From NCBI RefSeq assembly GCF_012726345.1, contig NZ_PTXN01000001.1, forward strand, positions 124,001-188,000: 64,000 nucleotides of DNA. The letters run 5' to 3'. The notes under the pieces were generated by a model. The model saw nothing but the letters and a program-made list of their open reading frames with translations. It was not told where the DNA came from and made no database searches. The DNA comes from Marinomonas sp. UCMA 3892 (lineage in GTDB: Bacteria > Pseudomonadota > Gammaproteobacteria > Pseudomonadales > Marinomonadaceae). Shown here one piece after another: positions 34,024-42,751 of this stretch. The position numbers and the translations under genes were made by a program. Numbering within the stretch: position 1 is the first letter of the stretch; every line of letters starts with the position of its first letter.

Positions 34024-34260
34024 AATACTTTACTAATACTTAAAGAAAAGAAAACCGACGGATTTGATCTTACTCTGACACGTTGTCTTCCTAGTGGTTG
34101 TGTTGCGGTGACAAAATTAGATAGCAAAATGCGTGCACAGATGAGTGCAGGAATGACTGGTCAGCTGCAATTTATCAGTGCGAATGGGCAAGAAATTGGC
34201 ATTCCATTGTCTTGGATGGGGTTTACGCAGGCGATGAAAGCATTAGATAAAAAAGGCTAG
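34024..34260 (+). pseudogene. C-terminal remnant of an IalB-family (invasion-associated locus B) protein gene
   Basis: An open frame with no plausible start (the preceding in-frame stop is at 33985) encodes LKEKKTDGFDLTLTRC, then LPSGCVAVTKLDSKMRAQM and a C-terminal SWMGFTQAMKALDKKG before TAG. The pattern of a GFDL-x-RC segment followed by SGC and a final helix matches the C-terminal half of IalB-family periplasmic proteins. The signal peptide and N-terminal half are absent. It ends 29 nt before a strong terminator, which probably belonged to it. I read it as a 5'-deleted gene, with the deletion breakpoint near the end of the eut regulator. Confidence 0.7.
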
Positions 34261-34289
34261 ACGTTTAGCGTCAGTTTCTTTCTTTTTTG

Positions 34290-34329
34290 CGTTGTCTACA
34301 CATTAATAATGAGTAGACAACGTTTTTTT
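34290..34329 (+). terminator. Strong rho-independent terminator
   Basis: CGTTGTCTAC (34290-34299) pairs perfectly with GTAGACAACG (34313-34322) and is followed by seven T. It terminates transcription from the IalB remnant and the eut regulator direction. Confidence 0.9.
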
Positions 34330-34372
34330 GTTTAGTGATCGGTGCCATTATTCGTCGCGGAGTCTTAATTGC

Positions 34373-35302
34373 TCAATCATCCGGTTGCTTATTCCCATCT
34401 TCTCGAAGCATCTCAATAATTGTGTGTCTCAGCCAATTGTGCCCGGCATCACTCTCCCGTCGTGAGTGCCAGACCATGCTGAACTTAAAAGGATCAATGG
34501 GGTACGGTGGCGTAAAAAGCTGCAGCGGTGAGTCTTCTAGAAACAGATCGAAGCTGCGCCGAGCAGCCGTTAAGATTAAATCCGTGTTTGCCACCATGCG
34601 GCTGGCTACTCCCCAGTGGGGCAGGGTCATGGCGATCCGACGGCTGACGCCTTCTCGATGCAATGCATTCTCTATCTCATTGCTTTCGTTGGTTTGCATG
34701 GCGACCAAGATATGCGGTCGCGAGAGCCACTGAGTTTTCTCAAGACTGCCTGTTTTGGGTAGCGTATTTTTATCAGCAGCACAAATGAAGTGCTCGATAA
34801 ATAGTGTATGGGTATGTAGCTCATCAGACAAAGGCGAATTAAAAACGCCAAAAGCCATGTCGATCTCTCCATCATAGACACCCGTCAGCATCAAGGTGCG
34901 GCTACCTTGAATCACTTGTAGATCAATCCCTGGGGCGCGTGATCTGAGTATCTGAATCAGGCCTGGGAGTACTACACGAGATCCATAGTCCGACATGGCA
35001 AGCCTAAATACTCGTTTTGCCTGGGTAGATTCAAATGTGGGCTGTTCAATCAGCGCGCCGAGCTGATGCAGCGCTTCTGTTAATGCTGGTAATAATTCAT
35101 TGGCGCGTGAGGTGAGCTCCAGCTTGCCTGTTCGTCGCACCAACAATGGGTCGTTAAAGATAGCTCGCAGATTGGCGAGTGCATGGCTGATGGCCGGCTG
35201 GCTTTTATGTAAGCGCTGTGCCGCACGAGATACATGCTTTTCCACCAATAGTGCGTGCAGAGTGACCAGTAGGTTGAGATCGATGCGTCTTAAATTATTC
35301 AT
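34373..35302 (-). CDS. LysR-family transcriptional regulator
   Basis: A 309-residue regulator when started at the ATG at 35302 (MNNLRRIDLNLLVTLHALLVEKHVSRAAQRLHKSQPAISHAL). The longer frame adds 37 residues of hydrophobic, AT-rich sequence covering the divergent promoter and is rejected. The HTH is at residues 8-65 and the substrate-binding fold follows (FRLAMSDYGSRVVLPGLIQIL). The N-terminus LRRIDLNLLVTLHAL groups it with NodD/NahR-type LysR proteins. It is divergent from the DUF606 membrane gene, its likely target. Confidence 0.88.
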   Translation of the reverse strand: MNNLRRIDLNLLVTLHALLVEKHVSRAAQRLHKSQPAISHALANLRAIFNDPLLVRRTGKLELTSRANELLPALTEALHQLGALIEQPTFESTQAKRVFRLAMSDYGSRVVLPGLIQILRSRAPGIDLQVIQGSRTLMLTGVYDGEIDMAFGVFNSPLSDELHTHTLFIEHFICAADKNTLPKTGSLEKTQWLSRPHILVAMQTNESNEIENALHREGVSRRIAMTLPHWGVASRMVANTDLILTAARRSFDLFLEDSPLQLFTPPYPIDPFKFSMVWHSRRESDAGHNWLRHTIIEMLREDGNKQPDD

Positions 35303-35396
35303 GGCAAGAATATAGATAAATAAAAAATAGAATTTCAATTCATGATATGAATTGTACATGATGAAAGACCTTTTACAATGTCTCGGGAGTCTTGTT

Positions 35397-35933
35397 ATGA
35401 ATTCATCTTTCACTTTAGTGATGCTTGCGGCTGTGGCGGTTATCGCGGGTGCCTTAGTGCCTTTTCAAGCCGGCAGCAATGCTGAATTGGGCCGAGCGCT
35501 AGGCCACCCTCTTTGGGCGACTTTGGTCTCTCTGATAGTAAGCATACTTGTCGTCATCCCCATCGTGCTTGCCATGCAGGCACCTCTTCCCGCCTTGGGT
35601 GTCATTAAGCATCTACCAGCTTGGGCCTGGCTGGGGGGTGTGGCAGGAGCTATTTATATTTCGTCTGCGTTGATCCTTGTGCCACGCGTTGGAGCGACCA
35701 GCTTCATTGTATGTGTCATTGCAGGGCAACTGATCACTTCACTGTTGCTAGACTACCACGGCTGGATGAATCTGCCCGAGAGGGAAATCAGTATTGGACG
35801 GATGGTTGGTGTCACACTGGTGTTGGTCGGGATGGTGACTGTTCAGTGGTTTTCGCCGGCCGTTGCACCGCCTCACCAGAACGCTACACAGGTAGCAACT
35901 AAAAACTCTGGAGTTGTTAAGTCTAAGGGGTGA
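35397..35933 (+). CDS. DUF606/YdcZ-family membrane protein (DMT-like)
   Basis: A 178-residue membrane protein with five hydrophobic segments. PFQAGSNAELGRALGHPLWATLVSLIVS and WLGGVAGAIYISSALILVPRVGATSFIVCVIAGQLITSLLLDYHG are typical of the DUF606 family, which is related to drug/metabolite transporters. GGGAG about 9 nt before the ATG at 35397 favours this start over one 15 codons upstream. It is divergent from the LysR gene and may export a small toxic compound under its control. The substrate is unknown. Confidence 0.82.
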   Translation: MNSSFTLVMLAAVAVIAGALVPFQAGSNAELGRALGHPLWATLVSLIVSILVVIPIVLAMQAPLPALGVIKHLPAWAWLGGVAGAIYISSALILVPRVGATSFIVCVIAGQLITSLLLDYHGWMNLPEREISIGRMVGVTLVLVGMVTVQWFSPAVAPPHQNATQVATKNSGVVKSKG

Positions 35934-36287
35934 CGCTGTCGAATAATCACAGAGACGAGAGCCCTTTGTGTCAATCTAAACCGGGTGCCGATCGCGATTT
36001 CTCAACAGCGATCAAGCTCTGACAGTGTTGTACCGGACAAGCCGCTGAATGCGGCGTAACACGGAATCAACTTATTGACTAGCGAGGCACCCACACAAAC
36101 TTATCAAGAGTGGCTGGTAACGCGTGACGTTTCTAGTCTCCATAAATGCCTGACTTTTCATCGCCCAGAAAATTATTTTTAAAAAATATCGTTTATATGA
36201 AACCTTTTTTTAAAATATGAGTATCTCTGTATGAGCCACCAAATTGGGTGACACCAGGTTTACTAATAAAACTCATATAGGATGATT
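35934..36287. other. Gene-free interval before the DUF4394 lipoprotein gene
   Basis: About 350 bases with no convincing coding frame. A small hairpin, GCCGC-TGAAT-GCGGC, lies near 36040. The right third is AT-rich and probably holds the lipoprotein promoter. The left part has higher GC and resembles degraded coding DNA, but I could not recognise a protein. Confidence 0.45.
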
Positions 36288-36290
36288 ATG

Positions 36291-37160
36291 ATGAAAAAGA
36301 CGATTATTGCTGCCACGACTGCTTTCGCTGTTTCTGCTTGTTCAACTGGCTTTTACGGAACATCGGACCAAGATAGCCCTATCTCTGGGTACGCACTTGC
36401 TAATAATGGAACGACTTTGGTCACAATGGGGTCTATCGCGTCTCCCGCTAAAATGGATACTTTTACGCTAAGCAATAAGCTGGATGCCGTGGCTTATCGC
36501 CCCGTCACTGGCGAGCTGTTGGGGTATTCCAACGGCGCGGTTTATGCTGTGAATACTAAGACTGGTAAGCTAACTGATCTGGGTGCTACCTTCACAAATG
36601 GCGCCATGATTTCCAAGGATGCATCAGCCACCGCGATGGATTTTAATAACGCCATCGATGCGGTTCGCATGGTAGGTTCTGACGGTACAAACTTGGTGTA
36701 TTTCCCTGTCGGTTTTGGTGACCAAGATAAGCGTGCTAATTCAGTATTAAAATTCACCTCCACCTTTTATGTAAAAGGCGACAGCAACGAAGGTATGACA
36801 CCTGAAATTTTTGCCAACGCTTACACTAACGCCATTGCCGGAGCTAAAGCGTCGAGCACTTTCCAGTTTGCGTTAGACAGTAAAACAGATTCATTGGTCA
36901 GCCTTGCGAATAATACAGGCGAATTAAAAACCGTCGCTAAGATCACCATCAATGGCAAAGCCGTTGACGTATCTTCAATGGGTGGCTTCGATATTATTTC
37001 TGCCGAAGAAGGTTCTGACGATGCTTACGCCATATTGCAGCTCGAAGGTGCATCAAAAGCCGGCCTTTACTCTATAGACCTGACGACAGGCACGGCAACT
37101 TTAATGGCCGGCCTACCAATGGGTGGCTTTAGTGGTTTTGCTGTCTCTGGCGGCAAATAA
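36291..37160 (+). CDS. DUF4394-domain lipoprotein
   Basis: About 290 residues. The N-terminus MKKTIIAATTAFAVSAC is a lipoprotein signal with a VSAC lipobox; the mature protein starts at Cys followed by STGF. The body matches DUF4394 proteins: ALANNGTTLVTMGSIASPA, LDAVAYRPVTGELLGYSNGAVYAVNTKTGKLTDLG, then YFPVGFGDQDKRANSV and a closing GLYSIDLTTGTATLMAGLPMGGFSGFAV. These repeats suggest a beta-propeller. ATG at 36288 or 36282 are alternative starts after the AGG at 36279. The function is unknown; it is probably surface or periplasmic. Confidence 0.75.
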   Translation: MKKTIIAATTAFAVSACSTGFYGTSDQDSPISGYALANNGTTLVTMGSIASPAKMDTFTLSNKLDAVAYRPVTGELLGYSNGAVYAVNTKTGKLTDLGATFTNGAMISKDASATAMDFNNAIDAVRMVGSDGTNLVYFPVGFGDQDKRANSVLKFTSTFYVKGDSNEGMTPEIFANAYTNAIAGAKASSTFQFALDSKTDSLVSLANNTGELKTVAKITINGKAVDVSSMGGFDIISAEEGSDDAYAILQLEGASKAGLYSIDLTTGTATLMAGLPMGGFSGFAVSGGK

Positions 37161-37205
37161 TGATAGAGGGTGTTTTTACATTCATCGTAATTTAATGGTA
37201 GGTAG

Positions 37206-37243
37206 GATCAAGATGAAAAATCCCCGTATTCTTCATCTTGATC
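37206..37243 (+). terminator. Hairpin after the DUF4394 gene
   Basis: GATCAAGATGAA (37206-37217) and TTCATCTTGATC (37232-37243) form a perfect 12-bp stem with a 14-nt loop, followed by TTAATT. The T run is short, so termination may be partial. Confidence 0.65.
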
Positions 37244-37325
37244 TTAATTCGTCGACAACTATTTGGCGAACAACCCTCGCAAACTTTAGAATGATGAGGT
37301 GAGTAATTAATAAGGTTTGCTTCCC

Positions 37326-38084
37326 ATGTCTCGTTTTTCAATGGCCTTATGGCTGTATTTTTTGGTTATCCCCGTTCAGGCACAGTCAGTTGAGCAAGAT
37401 ATGAGTCATGGGGATTTCGGCCCTTTTATGCGTTCGTTAAATAATACGAGCTATGGTTATCAAGTTATTCAGGACATTACCGAGGGCGCGCCAACCAAAC
37501 TAATCGAGAAATTCGAGGTGCGTCCAGGAGACTGCTACTGGAATAAAGGCTGGAACGATTGCAAGCAAGATCGCGAACGCAGTGAGTTATCCGAGCAAAA
37601 GAAAACAACTCCGGCTGGCAGTGAAGCTTGGTACGGTTGGTCGATGTATTTTCCTGATGATTATCCCAATGTTTTTCCTACCAAGGTTGCTCTTGGTCAA
37701 TTTCATCAAGCTAACTCTCATCCGATCTGGATGTTTCAAAATGGCCGTGGTGGGTATCATCTAGACGATCATATCTCCGGCACTAAGAAAAACTACGAGC
37801 TGATTAAAGAGTCTGATCTGCGAGGTCGATGGCATAAAATCGAAGTATATGCTCGCTGGGAAAAAGACGATTCTGGTGTATTCCAAGTTTGGGTAAACGG
37901 CGAACAAAAAGTCGACTACCAAGGCCCGACGATGGACGCAGATATTGTGTATTTTAAATACGGCGTGTATCGATCTTTTTTATCGAGATATAAACAAGCC
38001 AAGCAGTTAAACGCAGTACCGCCGCAAATTGTCTATTACAGTAATGTGAAGCGTGGTAAAAATAGAGCATCGCTTCAGCCTTAG
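37326..38084 (+). CDS. Secreted polysaccharide lyase-like protein (heparin lyase I-type jelly roll)
   Basis: The ATG at 37326 gives 252 residues with a signal peptide (MSRFSMALWLYFLVIPVQAQS). The mature part has EKFEVRPGDCYWNKGWNDCKQDRERSEL, GSEAWYGWSMYFPDDYP, FHQANSHPIWMFQN and LRGRWHKIEVYARWEKDDSGVFQVWVNGE, the pattern of the Polysacc_lyase (heparin lyase I-like) jelly-roll family. It would cleave an acidic glycan outside the cytoplasm, but the glycan is unknown. Cys residues in the GDCYWNKGWNDC segment may form a disulphide. It sits 22 nt before the acetyltransferase gene. Confidence 0.75.
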   Translation: MSRFSMALWLYFLVIPVQAQSVEQDMSHGDFGPFMRSLNNTSYGYQVIQDITEGAPTKLIEKFEVRPGDCYWNKGWNDCKQDRERSELSEQKKTTPAGSEAWYGWSMYFPDDYPNVFPTKVALGQFHQANSHPIWMFQNGRGGYHLDDHISGTKKNYELIKESDLRGRWHKIEVYARWEKDDSGVFQVWVNGEQKVDYQGPTMDADIVYFKYGVYRSFLSRYKQAKQLNAVPPQIVYYSNVKRGKNRASLQP

Positions 38085-38106
38085 ATTATTGCCATTGGGA
38101 GATAAA

Positions 38107-38619
38107 ATGAGCGTTCAAATTCGTCCAGCTGTGATTGAGGATTTACCCGCGTTAACCGATCTTTATAATCACTACATAGTGAATACGGCGACTACTTTTG
38201 ATATAGAGCCTTACACATTAGAAGGTCGAGCGGTTTGGTTTTCGCAGTTTGCTCCAACTGGTCGGTATCGTTTACTGGTGGCGGAACAAGACGGTGAAAT
38301 TCTCGGCTATGCCTGCAGTGGACAATTCAAACCAAAACGCGCCTATGAAACCTCTGTAGAAGTCAGTATTTACCTAAAGCCAAACACCAAAGGTCGAGGA
38401 TTGGGAACCGCCTTGTACCTTGAACTGTTTGAGCAACTGGAAACTGAAGACGTGCACCGCGCCTATGCTGGCATCACCTTACCCAACGAAGCTTCCCGTA
38501 TTATCCATGAAAAATTCGGCTTTGAATCTGTTGGTGTTTACCTAGAAGTTGGCCGAAAATTTGGACAATACTGGGATGTTGAATGGTTTGAAAAAGAGAT
38601 TCATCGTTCCAGCATATAG
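38107..38619 (+). CDS. GNAT N-acetyltransferase (phosphinothricin acetyltransferase-like)
   Basis: A 170-residue GNAT enzyme with the start at 38107 (TGGGAG ribosome site). The N-terminal MSVQIRPAVIEDLPALTDLYNHYIVNTATTFDIEP, the acetyl-CoA site KPNTKGRGLGTALY and ITLPNEASRIIHEKFGFESVGVYLEVGRKFGQYWDVEWFEK are typical of the Pat/Bar/MddA group, which acetylates phosphinothricin or methionine sulfoximine-type amino acids. Cytosolic. The actual substrate may be a general amino acid analogue. Confidence 0.88.
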   Translation: MSVQIRPAVIEDLPALTDLYNHYIVNTATTFDIEPYTLEGRAVWFSQFAPTGRYRLLVAEQDGEILGYACSGQFKPKRAYETSVEVSIYLKPNTKGRGLGTALYLELFEQLETEDVHRAYAGITLPNEASRIIHEKFGFESVGVYLEVGRKFGQYWDVEWFEKEIHRSSI

Positions 38620-38635
38620 GTATAGCTGGCACTAT

Positions 38636-39574
38636 TTATGTATTTTTACATCCATTTACCATTCTTAGCTGTTCTATTAACTTTAGTGTAGTCGGCGTCT
38701 TTTCTCTGCCATCTAAAGTGATTATACCTATAGGTGGCAAATCAATTTCTAACTCTATTGGAATAATAGACATTAGCCCTTGTTGCTCGAAATGCTGTGC
38801 AACTTGATGAGCCATAAAGCCTATGGCTGAGCCTGTTTGTAATGACATCAGTATATTTAAAAATGATGCTGACTCTATGATGTTTTCTGGTGGATGTAAG
38901 TTATGTTTGTAAAATATTTGGTTCAGTTTTGTTCTAGATGCTGCCCAAGATGGCGGAACAATCCAAGCTTGTTGTGATAGCAGTAGCCAATCAATAATTT
39001 TTCCTTTCAGGATTTCATGATTCGGTGAGCAAATGAGACACATGGATTCGTTATAGAGTACTTCTGTATCTAAATCTGGGGCTGCATAACCAGGCTCTAA
39101 CCTTCCTACAATGAGATCTAGCTCCCCAGACCTTAATCGGGGTAATAAGCGCCTTAGGTCACCTTCTTCTATTAGAACTGTTGTTTTGGTCGCATTTTTT
39201 TTAAGGTTGTTAACGGCTTGCGTTAATAGGGTAGGTGTTGCTGCAACCATAGCACCTACTTGTACTCTACCAGCTGAACCTTCCGTAACCGCTGCTATCT
39301 CAATTTTAGCTCTGTCATAATCTGCTAGTACTGAACGCGCAAATTTAATAACGGTTACGCCGTATGGGGTAGGTTCAGTTCCTCTACTCGAACGTTCAAA
39401 TAGCTGTAAGTCGAATGTTTTTTCTATTTCTGCGAGCATTTTTGATACGGCAGGCTGAGTCACAGATAGAAACTCTGCGGTTCTTCCTAGGTGTCGAAAT
39501 TCATCTAATGCTACTAATAATTGTAAGTGTCTTAGCCTCAGATTAGAGCGTAAGACGCGATCAATGCCTATCAT
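38636..39574 (-). CDS. LysR-family regulator of the aldarate operon
   Basis: A 312-residue LysR protein resembling GbpR/CbbR-like regulators of sugar-acid genes. HTH: LRLRHLQLLVALDEFRHLGRTAEFLSVTQPAVSKMLAEIEKTFDLQLFERSSRGTEPTPYG. Effector domain: RVQVGAMVAATPTLLTQAVNNL and LRSGELDLIVGRLEPGY. It is divergent from the galactarate dehydratase-type gene with a 144-bp gap, so it most likely controls that operon in response to an aldarate. Confidence 0.9.
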   Translation of the reverse strand: MIGIDRVLRSNLRLRHLQLLVALDEFRHLGRTAEFLSVTQPAVSKMLAEIEKTFDLQLFERSSRGTEPTPYGVTVIKFARSVLADYDRAKIEIAAVTEGSAGRVQVGAMVAATPTLLTQAVNNLKKNATKTTVLIEEGDLRRLLPRLRSGELDLIVGRLEPGYAAPDLDTEVLYNESMCLICSPNHEILKGKIIDWLLLSQQAWIVPPSWAASRTKLNQIFYKHNLHPPENIIESASFLNILMSLQTGSAIGFMAHQVAQHFEQQGLMSIIPIELEIDLPPIGIITLDGREKTPTTLKLIEQLRMVNGCKNT

Positions 39575-39718
39575 GAAATGTTTTACTCTTTTTTATTTTC
39601 TTATCTACTTCATAACATAATGGAATGAGAGGAGTCTATTGTTTCATTTTACATTCATATAGATGCTCAACATACTTGCTCACATAACTACAACAAATTT
39701 AGTGTGAGTGAATAAAAT

Positions 39719-41248
39719 ATGTCATCCTCATCGTCCCCTCTAATTAAATTGCATAGCAATGATAATGTATGCATCGTTCGTGAGTCAGTATCAATAGGGC
39801 AGCAAGTTCCAGAGTTTAATCTTCGTATTCGAGCTCAAGTTTCGGGTGGTCATAAAATCGCTGCAAGGCTTATTGAGGCTGGTGAGCCGATTATCAAATA
39901 CGATACACGCATTGGTGTGGCATTACGTCGAATTGAAGCTGGAGATCATGTTCATACGCACAATCTTGAATTAGTTGATTATGAAAGAGATCCTAGCTTT
40001 TGTCAGGATGTTGTCCCTGTCGATTATGTGGACGTTTCAGCAAGAGCGACTTTTAATGGTATTGTGCGCTCCAATGGAAAAGTAGCAACGCGTAATTATA
40101 TTGGTATTCTTTCAACGGTTAATTGTTCTTCTACTGTTATTCGACAAATTGCAGATCATTTTACTCCAGAACGACTTTCCGCTTTCCCTAATGTTGATGG
40201 CATTGTTGCTTTTCCTCATACCAGTGGATGTGGCATGTCTTCTCCTAGTTATCATTTTGATGTCCTCCGTAGAACTTTGTCCGGATATGCACGTCATCCA
40301 AATTTAGCTGGTGTGCTTATTGTTGGGCTTGGATGTGAACGGAATGAGATGTCCTCTTTAATTGCTTCTCAGCAACTCGAAGAAAACTCTCATTTACAGA
40401 CCTTGGTTATGCAGGCTGTGGGTGGAACTAGAGCAACGATTGCAGCTGGTATTGCTGCAATTGAAAGTATGTTGCCAGAAGCCAATAAGGTGGTGCGAGA
40501 ACCAGTGAGTGTAGAGCACTTAAAGATAGGTTTGCAATGTGGCGGCTCTGACGGGTTTTCAGCAATTACTGCTAATCCTGCATTAGGTATGGCCATGGAT
40601 ATTTTGGTTAGACATGGCGGTACAGCCATTTTATCTGAGACTCCAGAAATTCATGGTGTCGAATATATGCTGACTCGACGTGCTATTAGTCAGGAAGTCG
40701 GTCAGAAGCTATTAGATCGTCTTTCTTGGTGGGATGAATATACCCGCGGTCACAATGGGCAGTTTAATGGTGTGGTTGGGCAGGGCAATCAAGCTGGCGG
40801 CTTGGCAAATATCTTTGAAAAATCGTTGGGATCCGCCATGAAAGGCGGTACGACACCTCTTCAAGCGGTTTATGAATATGCAGAACCTATTGAACAAAAT
40901 GGTTTTGTTTTTATGGATACTCCTGGATATGACCCAGTTTCAGCAACCGGACAAATAGCTGGCGGAGCGAATTTGATCTGCTTTACGACAGGGCGGGGGT
41001 CTATGTTCGGTTCAAAGCCTGCTCCTACGATTAAATTAGCATCTAATTCAAATATGTATAACCGCTTACAAGAAGATATGGATATTAACTGTGGGTTAAT
41101 ACTGGATGGAAAAATGAGCCTTGAGGAAATGGGGCAACATATTTTCGAACATATTATTAAAGTGGCATCCGGAGAAAGTACCTCTAGCGAACGCTTAGGC
41201 TTAGGTGATAACGAGTTTATTCCTTGGCACATCGGTATTGTTAGTTAA
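39719..41248 (+). CDS. garD: Galactarate/altronate dehydratase family protein (GarD/UxaA)
   Basis: A 509-residue full-length dehydratase. The N-terminal SAF domain occupies about residues 10-90 (CIVRESVSIGQQV, IKYDTRIGVALRRIEAGDHVHTHNLEL) and the catalytic core begins at FNGIVRSNGKVATRNYIGILSTVNCSSTVIRQIADHF, then HTSGCGMSS, GLGCERNEM, LQCGGSDGFSAITANPALG and TGRGSMFGSKPAPTIKLASN. The length lies between UxaA (about 495) and GarD (about 523). With an HpaI/GarL-type aldolase downstream, dehydration of galactarate or a related aldarate is the best reading. It is the first gene of the operon. Confidence 0.82.
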   Translation: MSSSSSPLIKLHSNDNVCIVRESVSIGQQVPEFNLRIRAQVSGGHKIAARLIEAGEPIIKYDTRIGVALRRIEAGDHVHTHNLELVDYERDPSFCQDVVPVDYVDVSARATFNGIVRSNGKVATRNYIGILSTVNCSSTVIRQIADHFTPERLSAFPNVDGIVAFPHTSGCGMSSPSYHFDVLRRTLSGYARHPNLAGVLIVGLGCERNEMSSLIASQQLEENSHLQTLVMQAVGGTRATIAAGIAAIESMLPEANKVVREPVSVEHLKIGLQCGGSDGFSAITANPALGMAMDILVRHGGTAILSETPEIHGVEYMLTRRAISQEVGQKLLDRLSWWDEYTRGHNGQFNGVVGQGNQAGGLANIFEKSLGSAMKGGTTPLQAVYEYAEPIEQNGFVFMDTPGYDPVSATGQIAGGANLICFTTGRGSMFGSKPAPTIKLASNSNMYNRLQEDMDINCGLILDGKMSLEEMGQHIFEHIIKVASGESTSSERLGLGDNEFIPWHIGIVS

Positions 41249-41281
41249 TTCCATTTTCTATATTGCAGAGGAATCAATTGC

Positions 41282-42742
41282 ATGAGTCAACATACAATTA
41301 CGAATCAAAACTATATCGCGGGAGTTTGGACAACGGCTCAGTCAGAGCAAACGTTTGAGGTTTTGAATCCTGCTAATCAAGGAGTGATTGCTCATGTTCC
41401 AGATAGCGATGCTAGTGATGCTTTGGCTGCCGTTGATGCAGCGCATCAGGCTTTTTTAACATGGCGGTTAGTGCCTGCAAGAAAGCGAGCTCAGTATCTA
41501 AAGGCTTGGCATGCTTTGATTTTAGCTAATTTGGATACGTTAGCTGGGCTCATTTCGTTAGAGCAAGGTAAGCCATTAGCCGAGGCCAAGGGTGAGATTA
41601 GCTATGCAGCAAGTTATGTTGAATGGTTTGCCGAACAAGCTCCTCGAATTGAGGGAGATTTAATCGAATCTCCTGTAGTTGGTCGAAAAATGATGGCGAT
41701 TAAAGAGCCTGTTGGTGTCACAGCAGTCATAACGCCATGGAACTTCCCTGCTGCCATGATTACTCGAAAAATCGCACCAGCTTTGGCTGCTGGTTGTACT
41801 GTCGTCGCTAAACCAGCAGAAGACACTCCGCTTACATCGCTTGCCTTGGTTAAGCTGGCCGAGGTCGCTGGAATACCTAGTGGTGTGATTAATATAGTGT
41901 GTTCATCTCGTAATAATACACCAGCGATGGTGAACAACTGGTTGCAAGATAGTCGAGTTCGTAAAATCAGTTTTACTGGTTCAACACCAGTTGGTAAGCA
42001 TTTGGCTCAAGCCTCAGCGGCAACGTTGAAAAAACTTTCTTTAGAACTTGGAGGTAATGCTCCTTTTATTGTCTTCGAAGATGCAGATTTAGACGCTGCA
42101 GTGTCTGGCTTAATGGCAGCGAAATTTCGTAACGGTGGTCAAACCTGTGTGTGCCCTAATCGAGTTTATGTGCAAGCAAAGGTTTATGACGAATTTGCTG
42201 CAAAATTAGTGGAGAAAGTTCGTGCTCTAAAAGTTGGCCCTGCCAGCGAATTAGATAGTGAAATTGGCCCAATGATAAATGAGAGAGCAGTAGACAAGAT
42301 ACTGTCTCATATCGACGATGCTGTACAGAAAGGTGCAAGGGTATTAGTTGGTGGAAATAGGGTTCGAATATCTGATGGCCCTAATTATATTGCTCCCACA
42401 GTGCTAGGGAATGTGAGTAAAAATGCCGTTCTTTGTCAGGAAGAGACGTTTGGTCCAGTTGCTCCATTATTTTGTTTTGATAATGAACAAGAAGTCATAG
42501 AACAAGCCAATGATACTCCTTTTGGCTTAGCTGCTTATTTTTACTCTGAAAATGTTAGCCGTATTTGGCGACTTGCCAGTGCATTAGAAACAGGGATTGT
42601 AGGTATTAACGAAGGAGCTATTGCGGCAGATTCAGCCCCATTTGGAGGTGTTAAAGAATCTGGTTATGGTCGAGAAGGCTCTAAATATGGATTAGATGAT
42701 TACCTGCATATTAAATATTTATGCCAAGGAAATCTTTCTTAA
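41282..42742 (+). CDS. NAD(P)-dependent semialdehyde dehydrogenase
   Basis: A 486-residue aldehyde dehydrogenase near the succinate-semialdehyde/alpha-ketoglutarate-semialdehyde group. The cofactor region reads TPWNFPAAMITRKIAPALAAGCTVVAKPAEDTPL, the catalytic Glu255 is in LSLELGGNAPF and the nucleophile Cys289 in NGGQTCVCPNRV. It lies 33 nt after garD and 9 nt before the aldolase gene, so it should oxidise an aldehyde of the aldarate pathway (tartronate semialdehyde or alpha-ketoglutarate semialdehyde). Which one is not decidable from sequence. Confidence 0.88.
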   Translation: MSQHTITNQNYIAGVWTTAQSEQTFEVLNPANQGVIAHVPDSDASDALAAVDAAHQAFLTWRLVPARKRAQYLKAWHALILANLDTLAGLISLEQGKPLAEAKGEISYAASYVEWFAEQAPRIEGDLIESPVVGRKMMAIKEPVGVTAVITPWNFPAAMITRKIAPALAAGCTVVAKPAEDTPLTSLALVKLAEVAGIPSGVINIVCSSRNNTPAMVNNWLQDSRVRKISFTGSTPVGKHLAQASAATLKKLSLELGGNAPFIVFEDADLDAAVSGLMAAKFRNGGQTCVCPNRVYVQAKVYDEFAAKLVEKVRALKVGPASELDSEIGPMINERAVDKILSHIDDAVQKGARVLVGGNRVRISDGPNYIAPTVLGNVSKNAVLCQEETFGPVAPLFCFDNEQEVIEQANDTPFGLAAYFYSENVSRIWRLASALETGIVGINEGAIAADSAPFGGVKESGYGREGSKYGLDDYLHIKYLCQGNLS

Positions 42743-42751
42743 GAGGTTGTT

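Noticed and set aside
34335-34733. 132-codon + strand open frame opposite the LysR gene
   Set aside because: It is antisense to a clear LysR effector domain and its composition reflects the opposite strand.
35302-35413. N-terminal extension of the LysR regulator
   Set aside because: The hydrophobic extra residues cover the divergent promoter; LysR proteins of this group begin MNNLRRIDLNLL.
35934-36287. Possible transposase or other gene remnant
   Set aside because: No frame gave a recognisable protein and no terminal inverted repeats were visible; left as an unexplained interval.
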